Assembly (NCBI GenBank): GCA_964627795.1
Contig: CAZVLF010000003.1
Location: 136,340 to 200,339 of the forward strand
Length of the DNA: 64,000 nucleotides
Origin: CANDYO01 sp964627795
Lineage (GTDB): Bacteria > Pseudomonadota > Alphaproteobacteria > Rickettsiales > CANDYO01
Direction of reading: 5' to 3'
Below, piece after piece: positions 55,797 through 64,000 of this stretch. The translations under genes and the position numbers were made by a program. Every line of letters begins with the position of its first letter. Within the stretch, counting starts at the first letter, position 1. The notes beneath the pieces were generated by a model. It saw only the letters and a program-made list of their open reading frames with translations. It ran no database searches and was not told the origin of the DNA.

Positions 55797-57197
55797 ATGA
55801 GATATATCACACTAATACTTTCTTCTCACTTTCTCTACCGTTTTTATATTTTAAATGATCAACAAGAAAGATCTTTTCAACAAGAACAATATGAACATTT
55901 GTTAGAAGAAACTAGAATTCTTAAGGAACAAATTGAAGAGGTGAACAAGTTAAGAGAGAAATTAGCTGAGTCAGAAAAATGGATGGAACAGTTTCAACAA
56001 AACTTAGAAATAAGGGAACAAAACATACAGGAAATGTTAAATTATTCTATTGCTAAAGAAAGCTATAATTTTAATTATCAACATAATATTATTGATCGTA
56101 TAATTTCCGTATGCTATAGCAAAACTGCAAATCAAAACGAAATAGCTAAGAACTTAATAGGATTAGCTAAAAAGTCTTATGTGCTTCATGATGCCCTTTT
56201 ATTATATACTCAAAATATTCAAACAAAAAAAGTTATGCCTAAAATAATTTTTTTAAATACTCTACTTGAAGAGTTTAATCCAACAATAGACTCTACTACT
56301 AAAGCTTACTACGATAAAGTTGATTGTTACATAGTCGTGCCGCTTTATGAGGGAAAATATCCTTTTGACACTGTAATTCATGAAATTATCCATGCAGACA
56401 TGGAAATTTTTGAAAATGATTCTAAACCTTATAATTCTGACTTATCAAAGCAAAAATATTATCTCGCAATAAAAAGAACTCTAATAAATATTAAAAATTT
56501 TTTAAACCAAAATTTAAAAAGCAATTTTGATTTTAAAGATAATGAACATCATTATGAAATGGGAAAGGAATTATTTTATTGGCTGTTTCCTCAATATTTA
56601 TCAGCAAATGAAATAAGTAAATATATTGATAAAATTAGAGATGCTGATTTAGATTTAAACCATAATTTTTGTTGGTTATCTAATAAAACTCCATTAATGC
56701 AAGCACTAAGTTATGACAATGAAGCTTTAGCAGATGCTCTTCTTACTGAAGGAGCAACTTTAACTGGCACCGCAAGAGAAATTAATATGCTAAAATTGTT
56801 TAACTCCTTTGCTCATGAGTGGATAAATAAAAATACAGGAAAGTTAGAAATTAATAATCATAATTATCTTATAAAAATTAATGAACGAAATATAACTAAG
56901 CATGATCAATTATTGATAGAAGAACCGTGTGAAAGGGATAAATTCTTAAGTGAATTTAATTACTTTGAAGACCTCCTATCGTCTTATCGATACGAAGAAG
57001 GTAAAATTGATGATGAAGTAATTGCTCGCTTTGTACAAGTAATTGCTAAACATCAGTTTGAGCAAAATATCGTCCATATTTTAGAGCCACTGGAAGATTT
57101 CTGGTTAGATGTTATTCATCCATTTACAGAAGAAGTAAGTGACTTTTATGGCATAGCTTCCAATATGTGTCTTCCTTTAGAAAGTTTAGAATATTAA
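55797..57197 (+). CDS. Zincin-like protein (HEIIH) with coiled coil and ankyrin sequence, effector candidate
   Basis: 466 residues. A coiled coil at about 22-82 (LLEETRILKEQIEEVNKLREKL), then a domain with the zinc metallopeptidase motif HEIIH (His195, Glu196, His199) preceded by a strand (DCYIVVPLYEGKYPFDTVI), as in gluzincin/minigluzincin folds. The third zinc ligand is not certain. Residues about 290-330 hold one ankyrin-like unit (NKTPLMQALSYDNEALADALLTEGA). No signal peptide beyond a weak hydrophobic start. The combination suggests a host-directed protease, but there is no family I can name. Confidence 0.55.
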   Translation: MRYITLILSSHFLYRFYILNDQQERSFQQEQYEHLLEETRILKEQIEEVNKLREKLAESEKWMEQFQQNLEIREQNIQEMLNYSIAKESYNFNYQHNIIDRIISVCYSKTANQNEIAKNLIGLAKKSYVLHDALLLYTQNIQTKKVMPKIIFLNTLLEEFNPTIDSTTKAYYDKVDCYIVVPLYEGKYPFDTVIHEIIHADMEIFENDSKPYNSDLSKQKYYLAIKRTLINIKNFLNQNLKSNFDFKDNEHHYEMGKELFYWLFPQYLSANEISKYIDKIRDADLDLNHNFCWLSNKTPLMQALSYDNEALADALLTEGATLTGTAREINMLKLFNSFAHEWINKNTGKLEINNHNYLIKINERNITKHDQLLIEEPCERDKFLSEFNYFEDLLSSYRYEEGKIDDEVIARFVQVIAKHQFEQNIVHILEPLEDFWLDVIHPFTEEVSDFYGIASNMCLPLESLEY

Positions 57198-57253
57198 AAT
57201 TCAATTATTTTTTTATGAGTAGAATATTTAAATTATTATAAATACTCTAGAAT

Positions 57254-58320
57254 TTAGTCTACTATGATCATAGAATTTAATAGGTTTAAAAAATTGCTTT
57301 TTTCCTTATCAAATCCTTTTACTTCCTTGCCATATTCAAGAGAAGTAATTGCTGATTTACCAATTATGTGTCTATATTCATTTTTATGTTGATCAAAGAT
57401 TTTAATTCCCCAAATTGAATGAAAAATAATAGGTACATTTTTGTATGTCCCTATATAAAGCACTACATGTCCGTTTCTATATAAAAGAGTTTTAAATGGT
57501 TCTGCATCAATCTTTATTTTAGTTATTTTTTTTCTTTATTTAAATCCTCTAAAGATACAACCTTCTCTACTTTAACTTGATTTTCTAAAAAAGCATTTAT
57601 ATGTGTACCAAAAACGGCAAAATAATCTTTTACTAATTGAGCACAGTCTCTGTTTTCTAAATAACCTCCCCAACCATAAGGCTTATTAATTAGGTTATTG
57701 ATTATTTTTCCAACATTGATTGAATCGAATCTAAGAGGCTTATTTATAATTTTAGACTTATAAGCATATATCGCTCTTAATCTTGCAAAACCATTTGTAG
57801 TTTTAAAAGGAATCATAATATTATTTTCTTTATTAATAGGTAACAATGTACCTAAACTTACAGTCTGTACGTATGTATGAAATGGTGAATATAAATGTAG
57901 ATCATCTTCTATAACCATAATATAATTTGCTCTCATTAATGCAGACTCCATTTGGTCATCAACTAAAGCAATATCTTTAGTCCTTACAAATCCAAAAGAC
58001 ATAGAATTAGTCTCAACGAAGGCAAAATTACCATCCTTAGTATAGTGTGATATCAAAACTGGTTCACCAATATGCAGTAAATTTTCTTGCAGACTATCAA
58101 AAGGATAGCCCTCACCTGCAATATTTGGGTCATAGTATGCAGGCTTCATGGTTGGCATTTTTCTTAAACTAGTGTTGGTAACTATTATTGCTTTAAGTTT
58201 TAATTTACCAAGATCATTCAAGTTAGCCTGATTTTTAAGCGTTTTATACCAACTTTGAGGATAAACAGAAAAATTCTCAACATAACGCTTTTTAGAATCA
58301 TCAAATGCTTCTAAAATAGT
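57254..58320 (-). pseudogene. SH3 plus NlpC/P60 cell-wall hydrolase split by a poly-A frameshift
   Basis: Minus-strand gene for a gamma-D-glutamyl-type peptidoglycan endopeptidase. N-terminal SH3-like domains (TNTSLRKMPTMKPAYYDP, IAGEGYPFDSLQENLLHIGEPV, VETNSMSFGFVRTKDIALVD), then the hydrolase with catalytic Cys in GWGGYLENRDCAQLVKDYF. The frame stops at 57523 in a run of eight A; with nine it continues as ITKIKIDAEPFKTLLYRNGHVVLYIG (catalytic His) and through IFHSIWGIK to 57254. The first coding part extends upstream of the TTG at 58221 to a TAA at 58321-58323, which also looks in frame (VTADNH-stop-TILEAFDD). Active-site residues are preserved on both sides of the shift. Confidence 0.8.
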
Positions 58321-58340
58321 TTAGTGATTATCAGCAGTGA

Positions 58341-58610
58341 CTAAAAATAAATTCCGTTTATTCGATTGGTTTTAATAAGTTAATTGACCCAAATTTTACA
58401 GCTCCAATTTTAAATGGAAATTTTTTCCAAAAAATCTTTAGTCGCATTGTAATTATAATAGATTGTCACGCATTAAATTTAATAAAAGAAAAAAGCAAAA
58501 CAAACAAAAATATATTGGTTATTTATGGCAAAAGTCATTTTTCTACGCAATATGATGCTTTTGTTAAACTTTTTGGAAAACCGACCTATATAAATTATTA
58601 TATTAAGTAA
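58341..58610 (+). pseudogene. C-terminal gene remnant without start codon
   Basis: A 90-codon open frame with no start: INSVYSIGFNKLIDPNFTAPILNGNFF, IVIIIDCHALN, NILVIYGKSHFSTQYDAFVKLF, ending at TAA 58608. The ILVIYGKSHF strand-Gly-x-His pattern is like the end of TraB/ChaN-type proteins. Nothing upstream can be joined because the region belongs to the opposite-strand NlpC gene. Confidence 0.45.
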
Positions 58611-58700
58611 GTATAGCATATTTACTAATATTATCTTTATTGATAGGTTGATTTCATATTAAGCTTTAACTATACTTATGAAAAAAACATATTTACCCAA

Positions 58701-59678
58701 ATGACTAATAATATTCTTGATCCTAATTTAAAAGATGATAATGAAACAAAATTAAGACCGCTAACTTTTAAGGATTTTATTGGTCAGGATAAATTAAAAG
58801 ATAATGCTTCTATTTTTATTCAATCAGCTATAAAAAGAAAAACGTCCCTTGATCATGTACTTCTTTATGGACCCCCAGGGCTTGGAAAAACAACTTTTGC
58901 TCAAATAATTGCTAATGAATTAGGCAGCAATTTTAGATCTACTGCAGGACCTATTTTATCTAAAGCTGGAGATTTGGCTGCAATACTCACCAGCTTAAGC
59001 GAAAATGACGTACTTTTTATTGATGAAATACACCGCCTTAATATAAACGTAGAAGAAATTCTTTATTCTGCAATGGAAGATTTTAACCTTGATATTATGA
59101 TTGGCGAAGGCCCCTCAGCAAGAAGCATCAAAATTGATTTACCTAAATTCACTCTTATTGGAGCTACTACACGCATAGGGCTAATATCTAACCCTCTTCG
59201 TGATAGGTTCAGCATTCCATTTAGAATAGAATTTTATGAGCCTAAAGATTTAGAAAAAATAATCCTTCGTGCTTCAAAAATATTTCAAGCAAATATTGAA
59301 CCTTCAGCTGCAAATATTATTGCTCATAGATGTAGAGGAACGCCAAGAATTGCTCTTAGAATTTTAAAGCGCGTAAGAGATTATGCAATGCATTATAATT
59401 CTGATTTAATAGATGACCAAATCACTAACTGGGCTTTAAATGAGCTGGATGTTGATCATCTTGGCCTTGATAGCGGTGATAGAAAATATCTATGCTTTAT
59501 TGCTGATAATTATGGAGGTGGGCCAGTTGGAATTGAAACTATTTCTGCAGGTCTTGCCGAACAAAAAGATAATATTGAAGAAACTATCGAGCCTTACTTA
59601 ATTCAGCTTGGTCTTATTCAAAGAACTCCTCGAGGAAGAATGCTCACCTCCCAGGCTTTCGAGCATATAAATAAATAA
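58701..59678 (+). CDS. ruvB: Holliday junction branch migration helicase RuvB
   Basis: 325-residue AAA+ motor that drives branch migration with RuvA and hands junctions to RuvC. Walker A GPPGLGKTT (57-65), Walker B LFIDEIH (104-110), sensor 1 ATTRIG, arginine finger region PLRDRFSIPFRIEFY, sensor 2 RGTPRIALRILKRVRDYA, and the winged-helix end GGGPVGIETISAGL ... IQRTPRGR are all intact. No ruvA or ruvC next to it, unlike many bacteria; this separation is common in reduced alphaproteobacteria. No strong ribosome site. Confidence 0.97.
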   Translation: MTNNILDPNLKDDNETKLRPLTFKDFIGQDKLKDNASIFIQSAIKRKTSLDHVLLYGPPGLGKTTFAQIIANELGSNFRSTAGPILSKAGDLAAILTSLSENDVLFIDEIHRLNINVEEILYSAMEDFNLDIMIGEGPSARSIKIDLPKFTLIGATTRIGLISNPLRDRFSIPFRIEFYEPKDLEKIILRASKIFQANIEPSAANIIAHRCRGTPRIALRILKRVRDYAMHYNSDLIDDQITNWALNELDVDHLGLDSGDRKYLCFIADNYGGGPVGIETISAGLAEQKDNIEETIEPYLIQLGLIQRTPRGRMLTSQAFEHINK

Positions 59679-59861
59679 CACTTTCTTCTAAAAAGAAAAA
59701 TTATATTTTAGTGATAAACCCATACATAATTTCTTATCCTTTAAATGACATCTAACTTAGTTTGATATTACCTAAAGGAAACCAAAGGCTTGGAAATATA
59801 TCATTAATGTCTGAAGTGTTATAAAAAGAATTAGCAATTGACTTATCAGGGCTGGAATGGA

Positions 59862-61124
59862 TTAATGACTAACAAAATTATTTAAATAAAACTTACGTAC
59901 TTTATGATGAATTCTCATCTTTTCTGGACTGAACCCTTTAATATAAAGCCCTTCTATACTCCTAACTCTTGAAATTGCTACATAAGATTGTCCTTCAGCA
60001 AATACTTGGCTTAAATCACAAAATACTGAATCTAAGGTCATTCCTTGAGATTTGTGAATAGTAAATGCCCAGGCTAAAGTTAGGGGAATTTGCTTGATTG
60101 AAGCTATAACTTCATTTTGTTGAGTGATTTCATTAAAAACTTCAATACACCATTCTTCAGGGCTTATTAATTGAATTTCACCGTTTCTAAATTTTACTAT
60201 TGGAATTTTATTTTTGTAAAAACCTGTAATAATTCCTATTGATCCATTAATTATACCATGCTTTTGTAGTGTATTTTTAAGCATCATAACTTGAGCACCT
60301 TTTTTGAGAATTAGCTTCTCAGGAGCTAAACAACCTTTTTTAAGCGCTAAGATGGCATTTTCTTTTCCACTTTCAACCATATTATAAATATATTCTTCTT
60401 CCCCAATCAAATCTTCAAGCTTTTCTTTATTAATTTTTTCTGCTTGAAAATTATGAGTTACTAATATAGTGGGTGTCACATTTTCTGTATTTGGAACTAT
60501 TTCTCTTGAAGATAAGATACCAATATCATCATTATTAAGAGCTGCAAATCTTATGTTATTTAGTAATTGAATAAACTTAAGGTCTGATTGTCTAAAAACT
60601 TCCGTAAGCTCAAATAGTTTAAAGCCACCCTCTTCCCATGCTTCTGCTTCAAAACAAAAGTCTATTTCCTCTTCTTTTGTAACTGGAGGCAATTGAAAAA
60701 AATCTCCTAATAGTATCATTTGGATTCCACCAAATGGATGTTCATTCTCTCTCACAGCTTTAAATACTTCATTGAGTAAATTTAGAGTTTGAGCTGAAAT
60801 CATAGAAATTTCATCAATTGCCAGCATTTTTGCTTTCTTTATTTGCCTGCGGATTTTGGTCCCGGGCCCAGAATTTATAAATTTAACAATTTCATTAATT
60901 GGCAAAGAACCATTGCCAATTCCTGCCCAAGAATGAATAGTAACTCCACCAATATTAACAGCTGCAACACCAGTAGAAGCTGTAATATGAACGTGGGGGA
61001 AAAAATCTTTTATTAGACTTAGCATAAAAGATTTTCCAGTTCCAGCAGCTCCCGCTATACAAATATTGTTTTTCGCCCTAATTGCATTCAGTATTATTTT
61101 CTTTTCGTCAGGTATATCAAGCAT
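59862..61124 (-). CDS. PIF1-family ATP-dependent DNA helicase
   Basis: 420 residues, superfamily 1B 5'-3' helicase. Motif I GAAGTGKS (25-32), TASTGVAAVNIGGVTIHSW (PIF1-type Ia region), motif II IDEISMIS, motif III LLGDFFQLPPV, motif V/VI AWAFTIHKSQGMTLD and YVAISRVRSIEGLYI. In bacteria such proteins unwind G-quadruplexes and R-loops. Compact, without additional N- or C-terminal domains. Divergent from cydA, 142 bases between starts. Confidence 0.9.
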   Translation of the reverse strand: MLDIPDEKKIILNAIRAKNNICIAGAAGTGKSFMLSLIKDFFPHVHITASTGVAAVNIGGVTIHSWAGIGNGSLPINEIVKFINSGPGTKIRRQIKKAKMLAIDEISMISAQTLNLLNEVFKAVRENEHPFGGIQMILLGDFFQLPPVTKEEEIDFCFEAEAWEEGGFKLFELTEVFRQSDLKFIQLLNNIRFAALNNDDIGILSSREIVPNTENVTPTILVTHNFQAEKINKEKLEDLIGEEEYIYNMVESGKENAILALKKGCLAPEKLILKKGAQVMMLKNTLQKHGIINGSIGIITGFYKNKIPIVKFRNGEIQLISPEEWCIEVFNEITQQNEVIASIKQIPLTLAWAFTIHKSQGMTLDSVFCDLSQVFAEGQSYVAISRVRSIEGLYIKGFSPEKMRIHHKVRKFYLNNFVSH

Positions 61125-61225
61125 TGGAATGTGAAGTATTGAGATTAGTAAGTATATTACATCATTAATGCTTAAGATCCAATTATAAATTTTAAAAAAT
61201 CTATATCATAATCTTAATAAAATGA

Positions 61226-61231
61226 TATAAT
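61226..61231 (+). promoter_or_regulatory. -10 element of the cydAB promoter
   Basis: Perfect TATAAT 35 bases before the cydA start. The -35 position (61203-61208) is ATATCA, weak, so an activator may be involved. A GAGGTG ribosome site follows at 61256-61261. Confidence 0.4.
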
Positions 61232-61266
61232 TCCGAAAATCAATAACGGTAAAATGAGGTGTAATA

Positions 61267-62595
61267 ATGGATCCGTATATGCTTGCAAGAATTCAATTTG
61301 CTGCAAATATAACTTTTCATATCTTATTTCCAACTATAACAATTGCTCTAGCCTGGATACTACTATACTTCAAACTAAAATATAATAAAACGGATAACTA
61401 CAAATGGATGGAAGCCTATAAATTTTGGGTAAAAATATTTGCTTTATGCTTTGCCCTTGGAGTTGTATCCGGTATTACAATGTCATTTCAATTTGGAACT
61501 AATTGGCCAGGATTTATGCTTACCGTTGGAAATATTGCTGGCCCCTTACTTGCCTATGAAGTTTTGACTGCATTCTTTTTAGAAGCTACTTTCTTAGGAA
61601 TAATGCTTTTTGGAATAAATCGTGTTTCAGATAAAGTGCATACTCTAGCAACTTTCTTAGTTGCCGCAGGAACAACTTTCTCAGCCTTCTGGATCATAGC
61701 ATTGAATTCTTGGATGCAAACCCCATCAGGATTTGAGATGATTGATGGGCAAGCACATGTTACCAGCTGGTTTGAAGTGATTTTTAACCCTTCAATGCCA
61801 TATCGTTTTATCCATATGATTATTGCATCTGGCTTAACAGCTTCTTTTTTAATTGCAGGCATTTCAGCATATAGATGGTTAAAAGGAGATCCATCAAAAA
61901 GTGTTATTGCAGCTATGAAAACAGGTGTTTATCTAGCAGCTCTTCTTATTCCTTTGCAAATTTATGTTGGAGATCTTCATGGTTTAAACACAATAAAACA
62001 TCAGCCGGCTAAAATTGCAGCTATAGAAGCATGTTGGAATACTAAAAAATCTGTTCCCCTTCATCTTTTCGCAATTCCAGACGAGACAAAAAGAGAGAAT
62101 TTTTACGAGTTATCAGTACCTTATCTAGGAAGTTTAATCTTAACTCATGATAGATATGGAGAAGTTAGAGGATTAAATGAATTTATAAATAACCATCCGC
62201 CTGTAAAACCGGTATTTTTTAGTTTTAGAATTATGGTTGGAATTGGCATATTAATGCTTTTTATTTCTTATTACGCAACTTTTCAATTTTATAGGAACAA
62301 TGCTCCTTCTAAATTTTCTGCCAAATTCTTGCTATTAATGACTTTTTCAGGATGGTTTGCAACTATAGCAGGCTGGTATACTACAGAAATAGGAAGGCAA
62401 CCATGGTTAGTTTATAATGTCTTAAAAACAATTGATGCAAGAGCGTTAAATGTAAGCCAGAATATGATTTCATCTACATTATTTATGTATTTATTTATCT
62501 ATATTTTTTTAATCTCAGCTTTTATATATGTTTTATATACAATGGCTCTAAAAGCAAAAGATTTAGATCCTAAATTAAGAGAAACAAGGAGGTAA
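61267..62595 (+). CDS. cydA: Cytochrome bd ubiquinol oxidase subunit I
   Basis: 442 residues; quinol-oxidising subunit of a cytochrome bd oxidase in the inner membrane, reducing oxygen to water with high affinity and without proton pumping. Haem ligands are visible: His18 (NITFHILFP), the His of PYRFIHMIIAS, and the Met of FRIMVGIGI. The periplasmic Q loop GDLHGLNTIKHQPAKIAAIEACW keeps Lys and Glu that bind quinol, and GRQPW is present. It is shorter than the 522-residue E. coli protein, mainly because the Q loop is the short type. It starts a cydA-cydB-pstS operon. Confidence 0.96.
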   Translation: MDPYMLARIQFAANITFHILFPTITIALAWILLYFKLKYNKTDNYKWMEAYKFWVKIFALCFALGVVSGITMSFQFGTNWPGFMLTVGNIAGPLLAYEVLTAFFLEATFLGIMLFGINRVSDKVHTLATFLVAAGTTFSAFWIIALNSWMQTPSGFEMIDGQAHVTSWFEVIFNPSMPYRFIHMIIASGLTASFLIAGISAYRWLKGDPSKSVIAAMKTGVYLAALLIPLQIYVGDLHGLNTIKHQPAKIAAIEACWNTKKSVPLHLFAIPDETKRENFYELSVPYLGSLILTHDRYGEVRGLNEFINNHPPVKPVFFSFRIMVGIGILMLFISYYATFQFYRNNAPSKFSAKFLLLMTFSGWFATIAGWYTTEIGRQPWLVYNVLKTIDARALNVSQNMISSTLFMYLFIYIFLISAFIYVLYTMALKAKDLDPKLRETRR

Positions 62596-62598
62596 AAA

Positions 62599-63606
62599 AT
62601 GGAAGTTTTTAATAATGGACAATGGTTACCTTTAGTTTTTGCCTTCCTTATGGGATTAGCAATGTTAATATATGTAATTCTTGACGGCTATGATTTAGGA
62701 GTTGGTATATTAATGAGCCAAGCAAGTGATAAAGAAAATGACGAAATGATTTCATCAATAGGACCTTTTTGGGATGCTAATGAAACATGGTTAGTATTAG
62801 GTGTTGGAATCTTGCTTGTGGCCTTTCCTAAAGCCCATGGAATAATTTTAACCTCTCTTTATATGCCGGTAGCTTTTATGCTATTAGGACTAATTATCAG
62901 AGGCGTATCTTTTGATTTTAGAACTAAAGCAAAAATTGATCATAAACATTTTTGGAATAAGATGTTTATTTTTGGATCTTTCTTAGCATCAATGGCGCAA
63001 GGATTTATGTTAGGTATGTATATAGTAGGGTTTAACTATAACATATTTACTATTATGTTTTCATTGATGATTGGTATATGTTTGGTTGTTGGCTATTCTT
63101 TTGTAGGAGCTAGTTGGCTAATAATGAAAACTGAACATGAACTTCAATTAAAATCAGTCAGATGGGCAAAATTTTCTTTATGGTTTGTGGCAACCGGAAT
63201 GGTTATTGTTTCTATATCCACTCCTCTTTTAAACAAAAGAATATTTGATAAATGGTTTAGTTTTCCTAATTTTTTATATTTAGTTCCAATTCCGTTTATT
63301 ACAGCTATTACAATATTATTTTTACAATCTATATTAAAAAAATTACCTAAAGAAAATGACAAACATTGTTGGGTTCCTTTTATAGGAAGTGTAATTTTAT
63401 TTTTATTTGGTTTTATTGGACTTGCATATAGTTTTTATCCTTATATAGTTCAGGATCAATTAACAATATGGGAGGCAGCAAGCTCTCCTGAATCACTTAA
63501 AGTTATTTTAATAGGAGTACTTTTTGTGCTTCCTTTTATTATTGCTTATACAATATATTCTTATAGGGTTTTTTGGGGCAAAACTAGAGAGTTAACATAC
63601 TACTAA
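62599..63606 (+). CDS. cydB: Cytochrome bd ubiquinol oxidase subunit II
   Basis: 335 residues, about eight membrane helices. Landmarks: YVILDGYDLGVGIL, SIGPFWDANETWLVLGVGILLVAFP and RGVSFDFRTKA. Its ATG is three bases after the cydA stop and uses AGGAGG overlapping the cydA end, so the subunits are translated together. No cydX-sized frame follows directly; pstS begins on the last base of the cydB stop codon. Confidence 0.96.
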   Translation: MEVFNNGQWLPLVFAFLMGLAMLIYVILDGYDLGVGILMSQASDKENDEMISSIGPFWDANETWLVLGVGILLVAFPKAHGIILTSLYMPVAFMLLGLIIRGVSFDFRTKAKIDHKHFWNKMFIFGSFLASMAQGFMLGMYIVGFNYNIFTIMFSLMIGICLVVGYSFVGASWLIMKTEHELQLKSVRWAKFSLWFVATGMVIVSISTPLLNKRIFDKWFSFPNFLYLVPIPFITAITILFLQSILKKLPKENDKHCWVPFIGSVILFLFGFIGLAYSFYPYIVQDQLTIWEAASSPESLKVILIGVLFVLPFIIAYTIYSYRVFWGKTRELTYY

Positions 63607-64000
63607 TGACTAGATTTTTTATAATTTTAATTACTATTACTATATCTTTCTCTGCAAACTCTAGAAATTATATAAGAGCTGTTGGGTCTTCAACAGTTTA
63701 TCCATTTGTTACTATAGCAGCTGAAAGATTTGGAAAAATTCATGGTTATACACCAATCGTGGAAGCTACAGGAACTGGAGCAGGATTTCATCTGTTATGC
63801 TCTGGAAATTCGTTAAAATACCCAGATATTGTTAATGCATCAAGGCTAATTAAAAATAGTGAATTAAATTACTGCAATGAGAAGGGAGTTAAAAATTTAA
63901 ATCATTTTATTTTAGGCTATGATGGAATTATTATTGCTCAAAATAGTAAATCTAAAAATTTTATTGTGGCAACATTCGACAGGTTCCAGGACTACCTGGA
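63606..64000 (+). CDS. pstS: Phosphate ABC transporter substrate-binding protein, partial
   Basis: About 131 residues to the window end. Signal peptide FFIILITITISFSAN, then IRAVGSSTVYPF (phosphate-binding Ser/Thr loop) and VEATGTGAGFHLLC, DIVNASRLIK, the family's ligand-binding segments. Its start codon shares one base with the cydB stop, implying translational coupling. The last 12 codons (IVATFDRFQDYL) do not fit the family and use G+C-rich codons, so the sequence may change identity near 63962. The rest of the gene and any pstCAB would be to the right. Confidence 0.85.
   Translation, partial: MTRFFIILITITISFSANSRNYIRAVGSSTVYPFVTIAAERFGKIHGYTPIVEATGTGAGFHLLCSGNSLKYPDIVNASRLIKNSELNYCNEKGVKNLNHFILGYDGIIIAQNSKSKNFIVATFDRFQDYL
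63980..64000. repeat. G+C-rich palindrome at the window end
   Basis: TCCAGG-ACTA-CCTGGA (63985-64000) is a perfect six-base inverted repeat, with an alternative pair CAGGT/ACCTG (63980-63998) over the same bases. The last 38 bases are markedly richer in G+C than the rest of pstS and remain open in frame. Either the beginning of a palindromic element inserted in the coding sequence or a contig-end artefact. Confidence 0.45.

Noticed and set aside
59862..61124. RecD or conjugative TraA-type helicase
   Set aside because: The motif wording (TASTGVAA, IHSWAGIG, LGDFFQLPPV, YVAISR) is PIF1-type and there is no relaxase or RecD N-terminal domain.

Overview
The window is a single AT-rich bacterial segment (coding DNA roughly 30% G+C by eye) with long noncoding stretches, many broken genes, ankyrin-type and ubiquitin-directed effector candidates, and a thin set of core genes. 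This suggests a host-associated alphaproteobacterium with a decaying genome. A Rickettsiales or Midichloriaceae-type amoeba or protist symbiont fits best, but that placement is inference from gene content because no rRNA, tRNA or marker tree is available here. I saw no tRNA, rRNA or CRISPR. A 10-N scaffold gap lies at 36330-36339. Both window edges cut genes: dxs on the left and pstS on the right.

Layout. 1-9.7 kb: 3' end of dxs, a large kinase-fold-like effector candidate, endonuclease I, a SemiSWEET sugar transporter, a dead pyridoxal kinase, a GT90 glycosyltransferase, small membrane proteins, a uracil-DNA glycosylase-family gene, and a dead VOC protein. 9.8-16 kb: pseudogenes of an S9 peptidase and an S8 subtilase, the cold-shock gene with a long leader and strong terminator, yjdM, and a protein ending in the SV40-type nuclear localisation motif PKKRKV. 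16-24 kb: the most metabolic part, with a LysR regulator divergent from a dabB-dabA-DUF6671-tsaC/sua5 operon. DabA keeps all four zinc ligands, so this is a complete candidate for energised bicarbonate/CO2 uptake.

24-45 kb is an accessory/effector region: ankyrin remnants, a class D beta-lactamase, a CE-clan cysteine protease with a possible CheD/CNF-like deamidase domain, an ankyrin-like membrane protein, a two-partner-secretion transporter (TpsB), a permuted papain-like protein, several wrecked genes, and a 1316-residue protein combining a dead CE-like domain, a second CE-like domain and an OTU protease. 45-58 kb: a protein made of twelve 19-residue repeats, a lone response regulator, a Fic AMP-transferase, an exported methyltransferase next to an exported 2H phosphoesterase, an AEC transporter, an HEIIH metalloprotease with ankyrin sequence, and a frameshifted NlpC/P60 hydrolase. 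58.7-64 kb returns to core functions: ruvB, a PIF1-type helicase, and cydA-cydB-pstS.

How it works together (inference): the core genes indicate isoprenoid synthesis through MEP, bd-type respiration, bicarbonate supply, and tRNA t6A modification. Most intact accessory genes look aimed at a eukaryotic host: ubiquitin or SUMO cleavage, AMPylation, nuclear import, ankyrin binding. Several disrupted genes carry one-base errors in runs of eight A/T, which raises slippage or sequencing error as an alternative to simple gene death.
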